NCBI GenBank assembly: GCA_006386115.1 | Contig: VFIW01000105.1 | Location: 182,866 to 246,865, forward strand | DNA length: 64,000 nucleotides | Origin: Globisporangium splendens | Lineage: Eukaryota > Oomycota > Peronosporomycetes > Pythiales > Pythiaceae | Direction of reading: 5' to 3' | Program-made: the position numbers and the translations under genes | Shown: positions 21,730-32,322 of the stretch, piece after piece | How positions within the stretch are numbered: the stretch's first letter is position 1 | Layout of the letters: every line of letters starts with the position of its first letter | The notes under the pieces: model-generated | Told to the model about the DNA's origin: nothing | The model's input: the letters and a program-made list of their open reading frames with translations, nothing else | The model's database searches: none

Positions 21730-24150
21730 ATGCGTCGATCAACGCATCCATCTCGTCTGCGCGCTGCGGCACTCGCTGCTGCGATCGCGTGCTTGGTGAG
21801 CACGAATGCAGCGCACGTAGCAGTCACGAGCGTCCAGGAAAACGAGATCACGTCGCTCGGACAGCTCACATTGAACGGTGACGCCGCGCCTGCAGAGAAG
21901 CCTGAATTGGTGCAACCGTCTCCAGTACTAGTGCCACCTCCATCGCCTTTCGCTTCGTCGTCGTCGTCGTCTTCTAGTCATGATGCTGATGTTGCCGTAG
22001 TGGTCCGTGTGCCAATCGATTTGGAGGACCTGATGGACGATGGAAGCGCATCGTCAACTGAATTCTCATCGTCGTCGTCTTCTTTCAGCCGAGATGCAGA
22101 GACTCACGCAGTGGTTCGTGTGCCGATCGATTTGCAGGACCTGATGAGCGACGAAAGTGCTTCGTCTCCATCATCGTGGTCTTCTTCTTCTTCGTCTTCA
22201 TCGTCCAGTCATGCTGCACCCGCGAACGACGTCGAAGGTTCGAGTTGGTTCTCAAGCAGTGGACAGGATGTGACGTACGACCGCAGCTCGTCGGCGGGTT
22301 CGATGGCGTCATTGACCCTCTCTTCATCCTCATCTTCAAGCGACAGTGCTGGATCGACGTCTGGGAATGTGGCTGTGCTGCCGGACGGTGAGAGTTTGTC
22401 GAGTAGCGATGGCGGGAGCGGCTACCTTAGTGCGAGTGCGTCTGGCAGTCGAGAGAATAAGAGCGACGCTATCTCGTTCATCTCGCTCTTATCGGCCAGT
22501 GCCAGCGGCAGCAGCAGCATCCAAATCGACGATGCAGAAGTCGTCACCAATTCTTCAAATGTCACTTTGTCTTCTAGCAGTGGTGGATCAGACTCCAGCA
22601 GCACTGGGTTTACGAGCTTCACCATCCCAACGACAAAACCTGACAGTAACGAACACAACTCGAGTACCATCCACGTGAGCCAGCATCTGACACGTCCAGA
22701 TGCAGCAGCCAAGAGCGACGATCCCGTAACTCTGCAGGTTTTGGCTTTAAGCGCAGATAGTGCCGACAGAGATAGCGACAACGCCAGCGACGATGTATCA
22801 GCAGAAGCTTCGAGTCCAGCGATGACGCCTGCGCTCGTGATGCATGGCGTTCCATCGAATCCGACGATGGTGAACGCCGTTGCGTACGACGGACGTGCTG
22901 AAGTGTCGTGGAAGGCGCCAGAGGATGACGGATCGGACCCGATCACAGAGTACGAGGTTGGCTGGTTTGACGAAGAAGAGAACGTGCTCGTTGGGAGCCA
23001 ATTCGTGACCCAGGTAGCCGCGACATTCAACGCTGCTGCGAATGGTTCGTCCACGACTCCGTCTGACGCTGGCACAGTGCCGACATCGGCGGTTGTGGCG
23101 CACTTGCTGAATGGACGATCGTACACGTTCAAAGTACGCGCCAAGAATGTCAATGGCTACTCGGTGTGGTCTGCTAAATCGCTCGCTGTGAGTCCACTGC
23201 ATCCACCAGATCTTTGCGGACGCATTTCGTGCTCTGGCCGTGGCACGTGCTTCCCGAACTACCATCCTGAGAGAGGAGGACAGTACAAGCACAAGACGCG
23301 TTCCCTGAAAAGCGTGGACACCATGGGAACTGACGAGACATCGTCGCTCGATGCGCAGTGCATTTGCCGACCAGGGTTCCATCCGCCAGACTGCAGTGTC
23401 AAGGACGAAGCGACGCAGTACGTGTGGAAAGTGAGCGAGTGGAGCGAATGCAACAGCGGATGTGGTGGCGGCAAGCGCACGCGAGAAGCGACGTGTTTCG
23501 ACATTGCAACGGAGAAGCAAGCGCCTTCGGAGGAATTTTGCTCGGTGATGAAGAAACCCTCGTTGACGGAGATTTGCAATGGCATGGAGTGTGGCTCGAA
23601 GCTCGTCTCGGTCAAGTACGAAGTGGAGATGAGCTACGACGAAGTGCTCTTCAGCCCCGAGTCTGTGGAAGCCTTTGAGCTGGCGTTCACGACGGAAGTC
23701 TCGGCTGCGCTGCAGATCCCACGCACACGCATTGAAGTCACTGCGCTGAAACGCGGCAGCATCGCCGTGTTTTTCCAGATCTTACCGGCGTCACGCGTGG
23801 GCGAGAAGTCGTTGAACGACATCGTCGAGAAGCTGCAGGACGAGCTGAACAATGCGACGAGCACATTGCGCTCGAAAGGCACGTTTGCGCGCCGCGTGGA
23901 GCCGAATGGCGTGAAACTGAGCTTTTCGATCGCGGATCAGACTGTCGCCGGCGGTGCCGAAGACATTTCGATCCTTGGTCTGATCGGCACGGTGCTCGTG
24001 CTTTGCTTCTTCGTGTTTGTATTTGGATGCTTTTTGCGAAAACGCCACCATCGCATCCTAAAGCACCAGCAGGACCGCGACCGACCAGAGCGTGTCTTGG
24101 ACGCGTCGCAATCCGACATGAAGCGCATGGGGATCCGAACGATGGCTTAA
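21730..24150 (+). CDS. Ser-rich surface receptor with FN3, EGF-like, TSP1 and SEA-like domains
   Basis: 806 aa from the ATG at 21730 (MRRSTHPSRLRAAALAAAIA), which makes a proper signal peptide. An ATG at 21613 in the same frame would put 39 residues in front and lies in transposon-related sequence. The order is: signal peptide; mucin-like Ser-rich region (to about 370) with two copies of VVRVPIDLxDLM; fibronectin-III domain (372-470, AEVSWKAPEDDG, YTFKVRAKN); EGF-like cysteines (CGRISCSGRGTC, CICRPGFHPPDC); thrombospondin type 1 (WSECNSGCGGGKRTREA); SEA-like domain (about 623-720); one TM helix (ILGLIGTVLVLCFFVFVFG) and a basic tail of about 40 residues. It looks like an adhesin or surface receptor. 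The ligand is unknown. Confidence 0.85.
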   Translation: MRRSTHPSRLRAAALAAAIACLVSTNAAHVAVTSVQENEITSLGQLTLNGDAAPAEKPELVQPSPVLVPPPSPFASSSSSSSSHDADVAVVVRVPIDLEDLMDDGSASSTEFSSSSSSFSRDAETHAVVRVPIDLQDLMSDESASSPSSWSSSSSSSSSSHAAPANDVEGSSWFSSSGQDVTYDRSSSAGSMASLTLSSSSSSSDSAGSTSGNVAVLPDGESLSSSDGGSGYLSASASGSRENKSDAISFISLLSASASGSSSIQIDDAEVVTNSSNVTLSSSSGGSDSSSTGFTSFTIPTTKPDSNEHNSSTIHVSQHLTRPDAAAKSDDPVTLQVLALSADSADRDSDNASDDVSAEASSPAMTPALVMHGVPSNPTMVNAVAYDGRAEVSWKAPEDDGSDPITEYEVGWFDEEENVLVGSQFVTQVAATFNAAANGSSTTPSDAGTVPTSAVVAHLLNGRSYTFKVRAKNVNGYSVWSAKSLAVSPLHPPDLCGRISCSGRGTCFPNYHPERGGQYKHKTRSLKSVDTMGTDETSSLDAQCICRPGFHPPDCSVKDEATQYVWKVSEWSECNSGCGGGKRTREATCFDIATEKQAPSEEFCSVMKKPSLTEICNGMECGSKLVSVKYEVEMSYDEVLFSPESVEAFELAFTTEVSAALQIPRTRIEVTALKRGSIAVFFQILPASRVGEKSLNDIVEKLQDELNNATSTLRSKGTFARRVEPNGVKLSFSIADQTVAGGAEDISILGLIGTVLVLCFFVFVFGCFLRKRHHRILKHQQDRDRPERVLDASQSDMKRMGIRTMA

Positions 24151-24170
24151 GGATGGATGGATGGATGGAT
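24151..24170 (+). repeat. GGAT microsatellite
   Basis: Five tandem GGAT units lie directly after the stop codon of the receptor gene. Confidence 0.9.
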
Positions 24171-24328
24171 TATCTTTGTCTTAGGTGGTAGAGTAATATA
24201 AGGTTCGTTTGGCAATGACTATCGATTGCCTCTCTCCGGTATGATGATGATGAGATTGCGGACTCATTTCCAGCAAGTCCCTACTTGCGCGATCGCTCCA
24301 CGAGTCCGACGTCCTCGACGTAGTCGTA

Positions 24329-25104
24329 CTACCCCGAGAGCAGCCGGTTGCGGTACTCTTCGAGGTACTGCAGCAGCGTTGGCACCAACTGACTGCCCTT
24401 CCTGTCGTCGCCAAACTCGAACACCGCGTTCCGCGAGCCCACGTCGGTGATGAGCGCGGCACCATCCACGTCCGCGGCAAAGGGAATGCACGAAGACTTC
24501 CACCCTTTGATCCCGGAAAGCGTCTCGGCTGTGCGTACGATGGCCTGCAAAATGCATATGGTTCAGAGAAGGTATGGAAAGAAATAAGCTCCGAGTAACA
24601 CGGATAAAACCTACAGCAGCATCGAGAGACTGGTAGAGAGAAAAGATTGCTAAAGATTAGTGCCAAGAACTTGGGGAAACATGATGGTTGTGGTGGTACC
24701 TTGTACTCGTCAAACCAGAGACCGCCGCTTTGCTTCTTCAATAAACTTCGGAGCGCCTACACGCAGAAATTTAGTATGAGCGCCTCAATCTTGTATCATC
24801 AATGCACACCAGGCAAAGATGAGGACGTGCACGAACCTCGGGGAGCTCCGCACCGAGCGCTTGCTCGAGCTCCTGGAGGTCCGAGCTCGTCTCGGTCGAG
24901 TTCTTGAGCTTCGCCTTGCGCTAGAACCAGTTCACGACGTCTATTCGATACAAAGCACACAACACATACTATGAGTGCAAACGCAATGCATGATGGCATT
25001 CATGAGCAGGAAACCAGGAGACCGTGGATGCACTGGTCGCGCTCGTCCTCGTCCATGCCGCCCTGGCGCGGGTTCCCATCCGCAAGCACTTGGACGCCCG
25101 ACAT
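24329..25104 (-). CDS. SMI1/KNR4-family protein (four exons)
   Basis: Exons on the minus strand are 25104-25015, 24920-24837, 24756-24700 and 24544-24329. The last three are well supported and join in phase 0; the first exon (start MSGVQVLADG) is tentative, because a possible splice acceptor sits just before its ATG. The product of about 148 aa reads LQELEQALGAELPEALR, then SGGLWFDEYK, CIPFAADVDGAALITDVGS and LLQYLEEYRNRLLSG. This is the compact SMI1/KNR4 pattern: ELE...LP at the start, GG in the middle, IPFA-D-G and a closing helix. In yeast the founding member coordinates cell-wall synthesis, and other members are immunity or scaffold proteins. A role in wall or scaffold assembly is a guess. 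Confidence 0.68.
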
Positions 25105-25251
25105 GTCTGCAATATCAAGAGCAACGTCTGCTGCTACTATGTGAATGCAGTGCAGATCTTCTTCTTCTTTGTGCGGGTGCCGCCACTGCCACCGCTCCAC
25201 GTCCATGCAAGAAGGCGTTGGGGACCATGAAGCGTCACATTCGTTTCGCAA

Positions 25252-25738
25252 ATGAGTGGTACACACTCAGGCACGGACTATCTACCGTGCGAACGCGTTT
25301 CGAAACCCCGCGATCCACATTCAGCTACTAGCTCAATTCTGCTGGCCAAGGTAACCCGAATATCATGCGCCTGCAAAGCTGATAGATGTTGATTGCAGCA
25401 TTGACGTCTCGATCCCAAGTCGTTCTGCACTGCAGATCGGGGCTGCGAAGGACAGTATACGACGGATTGTATGCCACGGCGCCGTCTTCTTTCGTCGTCG
25501 GAAATCTTCTGCTCGAGAGAATCTGCAAGCAACTCGAACATCGCTGACTTGTACAGCACTCGTCGGCGAGCACGACTGTCACCCGCTTAGCCAGCTCCTT
25601 ACATACACCCTTCACTGGACCATGCGCACTCCCCGAATGCGTTTTGGGTCGCTCCAGTCTCCCAAAGCGACGCAGACCTGCAGGTTCGGTGTCGGGGTCA
25701 ATCGTGATGCGATGTGGTGCAGTACCATCGATAACCAA
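25252..25738 (-). pseudogene. Fanzor C-terminal fragment with 3' end (copy 4)
   Basis: On the minus strand an uninterrupted 136-codon frame (25738-25328) covers the end of a Fanzor nuclease: RRFGRLERPKTHSGSAHGP, LADECCTSQRCSSC, CRTTW and WDRDVNAAINIY, ending PAELS. It holds the RuvC-II glutamate, the zinc-finger cysteines and the RuvC-III aspartate, but no RuvC-I. The upstream part is lost beyond about 25720. Downstream of the stop the sequence continues to the shared structured end at 25254. Confidence 0.75.
25254..25327 (-). other. Structured 3' end of the Fanzor element (candidate guide-RNA scaffold / right end)
   Basis: Between the Fanzor stop and the element edge, three inverted repeats follow one another: a CGCG...CGCG stem enclosing GTTTCGAAAC (25294-25312), a perfect 6-bp hairpin GCACGG/CCGTGC (25271-25290) and a terminal GAGTG/CACTC stem (25254-25268). 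The same three lie at 21248-21310 in copy 3, where one base of the second stem differs. Guide RNAs of Fanzor/TnpB are made from this 3' end of the element. No expression evidence is available. Confidence 0.45.
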
Positions 25739-25762
25739 TTTGCGGATTTAACGCGACACAAG

Positions 25763-25779
25763 AATATATATATATATAT
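25763..25779. repeat. AT dinucleotide repeat
   Basis: About eight AT units lie at the edge of Fanzor copy 4. Confidence 0.85.
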
Positions 25780-25944
25780 TGCAGACATGGTTCGCACTTT
25801 AAATATAAAATACCAGTAGCAAAAAAGCTACATCGAAAGTAGCGTGGCCCACCTGATTTTCGGACTGTTCCGTTTTTTGCGAGGACATGCGAGTGCAGTC
25901 TTCCTCTGTTGGGTATACCCTTGTGCGTACTTAGTGTCTTGACG

Positions 25945-28900
25945 ATGACGGACGTGATGGAGGCGACGACGGTGCACGTGGACGGTGAACGCTGCGCTGC
26001 GGCGGACGACGGACCGTCGCTGGAAGAGCTGAAACGCGAGCTGCTGGCGCTGGAGCAGCAGCGGTGCGAGTGGCGTGCGAAACAGCAGAGCTCTCTGCTG
26101 CAGAAGACGGCGCTCGAACGCATCCTGCAGGACCACAATGCCGTCATTTTGCCGCAAAACAAAGCAGTGGCGGCAGTGAAGCAAAACACAGAGCAGTCGT
26201 CCGCGTAAGGCATATGTGCATGTTGTATGCGACGGTCATCGGTTCACTCATAATCGTTCAACACATGCACACAGGGAAAATGAGCGAGAGGATATGGCAG
26301 CGATGCGGAAAGAAGAGCTTCGACAGCTACAGGGGCAAACGATCGCTGTGTTGAAGGTACACTCTACTTTCTGGCATGACGGAGAGAAGTGTACTTGTGT
26401 GTAGAGCTAACGGACGGATGGTGTATTCGTGACGCTAGAAGCAACAAGAAGCGGCCAGCGCTCTCACCAAACAGTTGGAGCATTTGAACGGGAAAGCGAC
26501 TGCTGCTGCCGATCCAGCTGCTTCGAGCAGCAATGGTCTCCTATTAAAGCGCAAGCGCGCTGATCAGGAGGACGACGTTAATCCTCCTCGGGTGGGATCG
26601 GAACCAGCGCCGCGTCTCCATGGTGCCGAACGAGGCGATTTTCCAGTATCAACCACAACTCTGTCGACGAAAGTGCACGAATGTGGGTAGCAAGACAACT
26701 ATCCTGGATGTTATGGTGATGAAAGGTTACTTACTTTTCTTGATTATGGTATCGTGGATGTCAGTTGCCCCAGCGTCAGATTTGCTCACGACCTCCGTGA
26801 ATGGGGAGCGATCCGCTCTCTTTCGAATCGCAACAAGGTATCTCCTGCAAACGAACGAGGTATGCAAATACTACGCATGCTGTGGCGATTGCGTGGAGGA
26901 CCGTGGTATCTACAATTGACACTAACATTCTACCCATGCATTCATTTTTTCTAGCGAATTTCCAGCACGCTGTTGACGCAAAAGTACGAAGCGTATGCGG
27001 GGAAGCATGTAAAGGTCGCAGCTGTGGAGGACTTTGTGTCCTCTTTTCCATTCCGTCCACACAGACTCGAGCATACCGCGAGATGGTGCCCTGGCGCCGC
27101 CAATCTGAAGTCTCCAACGTTTCGCTCCAATGACGGTGACGGTAACAACCACAGACATTGCTTGTCGTACTGTGTTTGGTGGCAATATGTGGTTGATATG
27201 GGTGCGCTTGCTTTGCTTTGTAGCTCGTGACTTGGAGGAATTCATTCGTTTGGAGAAACAAGTCGTCGAAGACGTGTGTCTTATGGCATCCATGCAGGAC
27301 GAGTCTTCAAACGAACAGCAAGCAACCATGAAGCGTACACTCAACTCGCTCCGTCAAGCTAACTTTGTGGCAAACCTCTCTGGCGTCCCGTACCACAGCA
27401 AGACTCCTTCTCCAGCATCGGTGTATTCCACTCTGTCGAATGCCATTGGAGGCAATCTGCTGCAGTCCTCTCAACAGAGGCGAATACGCTACCACCGATT
27501 CCGCCAGTTCTCGGGGTTGTTTATCGAAATGGAGACGTGGTTGCAAACGATGAAAGCAGCGGAAGAAGACGCGAATGGTGCGGTATCGCAAGTTGACGCA
27601 AGCAAGACAAGGATGACGCAGTCCAGTGCAACAGCCGCATCGAGTCGACCATTTGATCTTAAGCAGGATTCCGTCTTTCGTCAGCTACGATCGTGTGCAT
27701 TAGGTGCAGCAGAACAGGACACGAAAGCGAAGAAGAAGAGAAAGCTCAATCCTATGGAGTAAGCGCATCTTTATTATGCTGTTTATGGGAGCAAGAGGAT
27801 GCTAACCAACGTTTTCTGCTTTTCTGTGTGTGGTCAGCATTCTGTGTTTCTACGAACTGAACGGCGTATGCAACGATGAAAACTGTCCGTATCAGCATCA
27901 GAAGGACTTCGGTTCATTCGAAGAAGCAAATGATGAGAACGAAGACACGCCTTTGGCCAAGAAAGATTCTGATGCAGCGTTGTTGTCGCGTGAGCAAATG
28001 GATCTCTTGGTGGATTTCGCACAGCTGAGGTCGAAAATACAGAGGAAATGGCCGTTGATTATTGGGCAAATCTCGACCGTGACGGTGTGTAGTGCTCCGT
28101 GCGTGTTATATTGTTCATGGCGGTTCGTGATTTTTGAAGTGACAATTGACGCTCTGTTGTAGGAAGCGGAAACTGCGGCTACAGGCACAGCCCACGAATG
28201 CAAGCAACCATTGAATGACGAGCCGCTCGATACTAGTGAGAGTGCCAACGCTGAAGAGGATGGTAGCTTTCTGCAGCTGGACAACGGTGACAACGCGATC
28301 GAAGAAACCAACAAAACCGAAAACACGATCAGCCGCTACTACGGGGCAAACGAGAACACTGGTCTTTCACAAGAGACATTGCAGAAACGAGTTAAGGCAA
28401 ACTCACGCGATGTTGATTCGTGGTTGCTTTTGGCGATCAATCAGCTTGGGTTCGATGTGAGCCTCAGGTAGGATCCCAGGACCCTTCTGACGCTTGGTGC
28501 ATCTTGCTGTTAAGAATGATCTTTACGCCTTCTAACAATGTTTTCTATCGATGCTTAGTGATGATGCCATTCGTGTCTCGGATTCTGCTCGAGTTCTGGA
28601 GCAGCTGAGAAATCTGTACCACTGTGTTCACCTGTCTGCTTTTTCGGACTCTGCGCCGATTGATGATTTGAAGTTGAAACTCAGTATCCATACGCTCTCT
28701 CGTGCGCTAGAGATCGAGGAAAATGCATCATGCGAAGCGCTGTGGCTGCTGTACCTGCATCTGAGTAGCCTTCTTCCGAACCGAGACTTCGATTCCGAGT
28801 TTGAGATGGCCGAGCAAGCGATGAACTGTATTGCAGCGTCACATGAGTTGTGGATCCACTACGTTGCGGTTGGAAAGTTCGACTCTGTTCAGGTCTCTGA

Positions 28901-31900
28901 AGGACTCCACTGCCGCATCCTGGAGCACCTTTCGAAGCCAGGCTTTGGCGCGCAACATCATGATTCGAAGAAGTCAAGATTATTGGTCGCGACTCTGTTT
29001 CATATGTGCGTCAAACTTTGCCATGCTGGGAACCGAGTCCGTGCGGTGGAACTCGTGGCCGCGGTCCTTCAGTTAAAGAGACTGGATGGACCTGAGCCAG
29101 AGTGGTGCAAAGGTGTCCGTAGTCAACTGAACTGCAGCGACATCGTGGTATTGTCAATGACTTTTGCGCATCTGATGCTGTTTTTGGAGATGCCGAGGTG
29201 TATTGAGATGTGGCTTCGAGTCTCGGGACATCAGCAAGTGCACATCTCAGCATTCGCATACAGCGCAGAACTTTTTGAGGAGTATGAAGTTCATTTGAAG
29301 AGCTTCCCGGACGAAGATACCAAGCTCTCAATGGCCGCATACCAGCTGGCGTTCACAAGCATGAATTCACAGAACGTTCGAGAGTCGCACCGATTCATGG
29401 ATGTCATTCTAAATAATTGGATGCTCCTTGCTGCGTTTCAAGACATCAAGAAGCATGGTGACTCTCAAAGCGGTGTGGAGCTGTTTTTAGAAGAGCATAG
29501 AACTGAAATTGTGAAATGCCCAGGTGCATCGTTCACAATGGCCAAGCTGCTCGCGAAACAACAAGAGCAGATTTTGCACGCGCACCAGCTGATGGTGGAT
29601 GTGATGAACCAGAGCTCGATGGAGCAGTTTCCAGAGGCTCTGCATTACTATTTGTTTGCATGCCAAGGCTTCTCGGGGGCGGATCCACCAGATACCGATT
29701 TTCCTGTCCTACTTGATGTGGTTATTCGCCTATCGAGAGGTCTGGATGTGAATCATGAAGAAATCCAGCAATCTATCGCTGCCATCCGAGCAGATACGAG
29801 TCCATTTGGAAAGATGAAAGCGTTGAAAAAGTTGCTTTATGGCTTGCTGTCTGTGTGGATGGACCAGCTGGCAGCAATGAGATCTCAGTCGAAGAAGCAG
29901 GCAGAATTTTCGGAGCAAGAACATGTGAACGTTTTTATTGCGCTGGACATTTGCCAGCTGATGAGCATGCTACTAGAACCGTCGGTTGCGATCGAAGGTC
30001 TGGACTTGGTGTTAAGCTCTTCGAAGTTCAAGATGCTGAGCTCCGAATCTCGCCAGTTTGCGTGGACACTGCGCTTCATTTTCCAGCTCGATCGCTCGGT
30101 CCGTGAAAAGGCCAGACCAGAATCGTTTCGACCCGTGCGATCTGCGTTGCTGCAGCTGTTCCGCAGGTACTTGGAATGTATGAACACGGTCACAGAGTGT
30201 ACGATGCAAGCGTCCCACCGTCTTTCCGAAGCTGTGGAACACCGTGGAGTTCAAGCAGCAATCGTCGAATGTCTGTATCCGCAGCAGAAGCCGTGGAGCG
30301 TGTTGGATGGGAATTTGGAGATCCTCCAGCTATGCCTAGCAGCGACCCCACCGTTGGAGCTTTCGCCGCTCTTTGGTTCCACTTACTATGCATTTTCGCC
30401 GTCACCGGCATTCTGTCTTGCGTATGCCGGTACGTCTTCATTGCATTTTTTGCGTTGCATGTGGGCAAATCATCTGAGGTTCTTATTGAACTCTGCTTTG
30501 TGTGCTGCCAGATATCGCGACTCATCACTGGGAATGGCGAAAAATCCGACAGGGGCTGTCAAAATGCCTTACGAGTACGGCTACCCATGACCAGGCGCTA
30601 CGAGCGCTTGTGGCGCTAGAGCTGAAGAATCAAAACGTGAAGGGCGTTGCAAGAATACTTGAAAAAGATCTGCACATGGATCCGTTGTCCTTGGAGACTT
30701 GGAGACTCGTGATCGGGATGGAGATTCTGTTTGGTGAGCATTCGAAATCAACCAGATTGAGTGAGCTCACCAAAGAAATGAAAACAAAGAGGAAGCTCAT
30801 CTTCTCTGCCAATTCGTACAACGATTTCGAGCTGTTCGAAGACTCCCCCAAGGATATGCTGGCAAAAATCGAGTTTGCCTCTACTGCGCAAGACACAAAG
30901 TTGAGTTTGGTGGCCCAAAACCTTCATTGCATCCCGAGTGCAGTGCTCATGATGCGTCATTTGACTTTCCTGGATCTTAGCGGCAATGATCTCGTGGACC
31001 TCCCGGAGTCTATCTGCCAGCTGACAAAGTTGACAATGCTGAAAGTGGCGCAGAACTCGTTGATTGAGTTGCCGTCATCTCTGGCAAAATTGTCCGAGCT
31101 GCGAGTCTTGGATGTCTCCCACAACAACTTGAGCGCGATACCTGGTGCCATATGGGTGCATTTGGTCAAGATCCAAGAGCTTCACCTGAGTGTAAATTTG
31201 TTGACCCACCTGCCTGCACCGCCACTCGCGCGCTTGCGGGATCTACGCGTATTGAAGATCGAGAACAACATTTTGTCAGGGGAAAATATAAAGCAGATCC
31301 GCGAGTTGCTTTCTGCGAAATGCAGCATTACCGACGTCTCGACCGATATTGTGAATGGTGAGGATAAGCACACGGCGACCAAAGACCGTGAGAGTAGTCG
31401 TGGTAGCAACGGCGAAAGAGAAAGCGAGAAACTCCAGGATGAGCAAAAGGAATCTCAAAATGCCGAAATGGCGAGTATTGTGAGCCAAGCCAGTCGAGAA
31501 ACTCTTGAAGCCATTCGAACGGAAAGTCCAGAAGACGGTGAAGTGGTGGAAACAGAGCAATCGCCGGTACACGCTTTGCAGGAGCCTGATGGAGTTGTCG
31601 GAGATGGCGCGAAGGATTTGTCTCTTGAGCAGCCGTTGACTTCGAAAACTATGGTACCAGTCGAAATGCCTTCTCAAGCAAATGACGGCTTAACGTCTGG
31701 TGAACTGGAAATATTTAGTGCTACAGAACTGAGCGACAAGTTTGAAGCGTTCATCAACGAAAACCATGTCAGTCGTTCCCAAGTGAAACAGCTCAATCCA
31801 TTGCTTTGGCGCAAATATGTGGAGGCGCAGGTGCAACTTTATTCTGGTTTGGGGCGTTGTGTGATGTGCGATTCACCGAACGCAGGATGGAACCAGCGCT

Positions 31901-32022
31901 TCAATACGATGGTGCTGTGTCCTTCCTGTTTGAGCTACGCGGTCAATATGCTGCAAGTCCGCGCTTTGGCGTCGTCATCGTCATTGGAGAAGGTGTCTGA
32001 ATCAAAAGAAGAAGAAAACTAG
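25945..32022 (+). CDS. zf-C3H1 / HAT-repeat / LRR fusion protein, ZFC3H1-like (ten exons)
   Basis: Exons are 25945-26204, 26275-26356, 26439-26686, 26780-26837, 26955-27141, 27224-27758, 27838-28084, 28163-28467, 28559-30429 and 30512-32022. Phases close to 1767 codons with GT-AG introns; the small exon 26780-26837 is the least certain. The N-terminus is coiled coil (LEELKRELLALEQQRCEW). The zinc finger is C460-x7-C468-x4-C473-x3-H477 in CFYELNGVCNDENCPYQH, the zf-C3H1 signature of ZFC3H1/Red1. A long helical HAT-like region follows (about 640-1390). In the same exon, six LRRs start near residue 1394 (LTFLDLSGNDLVDLPESI). Near the C-terminus are CVMC and CPSC, a possible treble-clef finger. 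ZFC3H1 links the nuclear exosome to polyadenylated RNA; an RNA-surveillance role is inferred. Confidence 0.78.
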
Positions 32023-32322
32023 CGCTGAAAGAAGAGTCAAGAAAAGTTGCTAATCAACGTGGACAAGCGTGTGTGATCACTTGGCACTGCTATCGACCGA
32101 TTTGGTGCGGTTCTTTCGTGTTTTGCTTTAAGAAAGATCGATGGACATGACGTGAAGAAGCACCTAGCAGTAAGATACGAAGGAATGGCACAACATCGAG
32201 CTTGGAACGCAGAGCCAAATTTTCGTGCGCTGTCTGACGGTGTTCTAATCAATTGGAAATGCTCGCCTTTTTGGTACATTTTACCTCCCAAATGATGCAC
32301 TGACATTTGTCAGTCATTGGGA

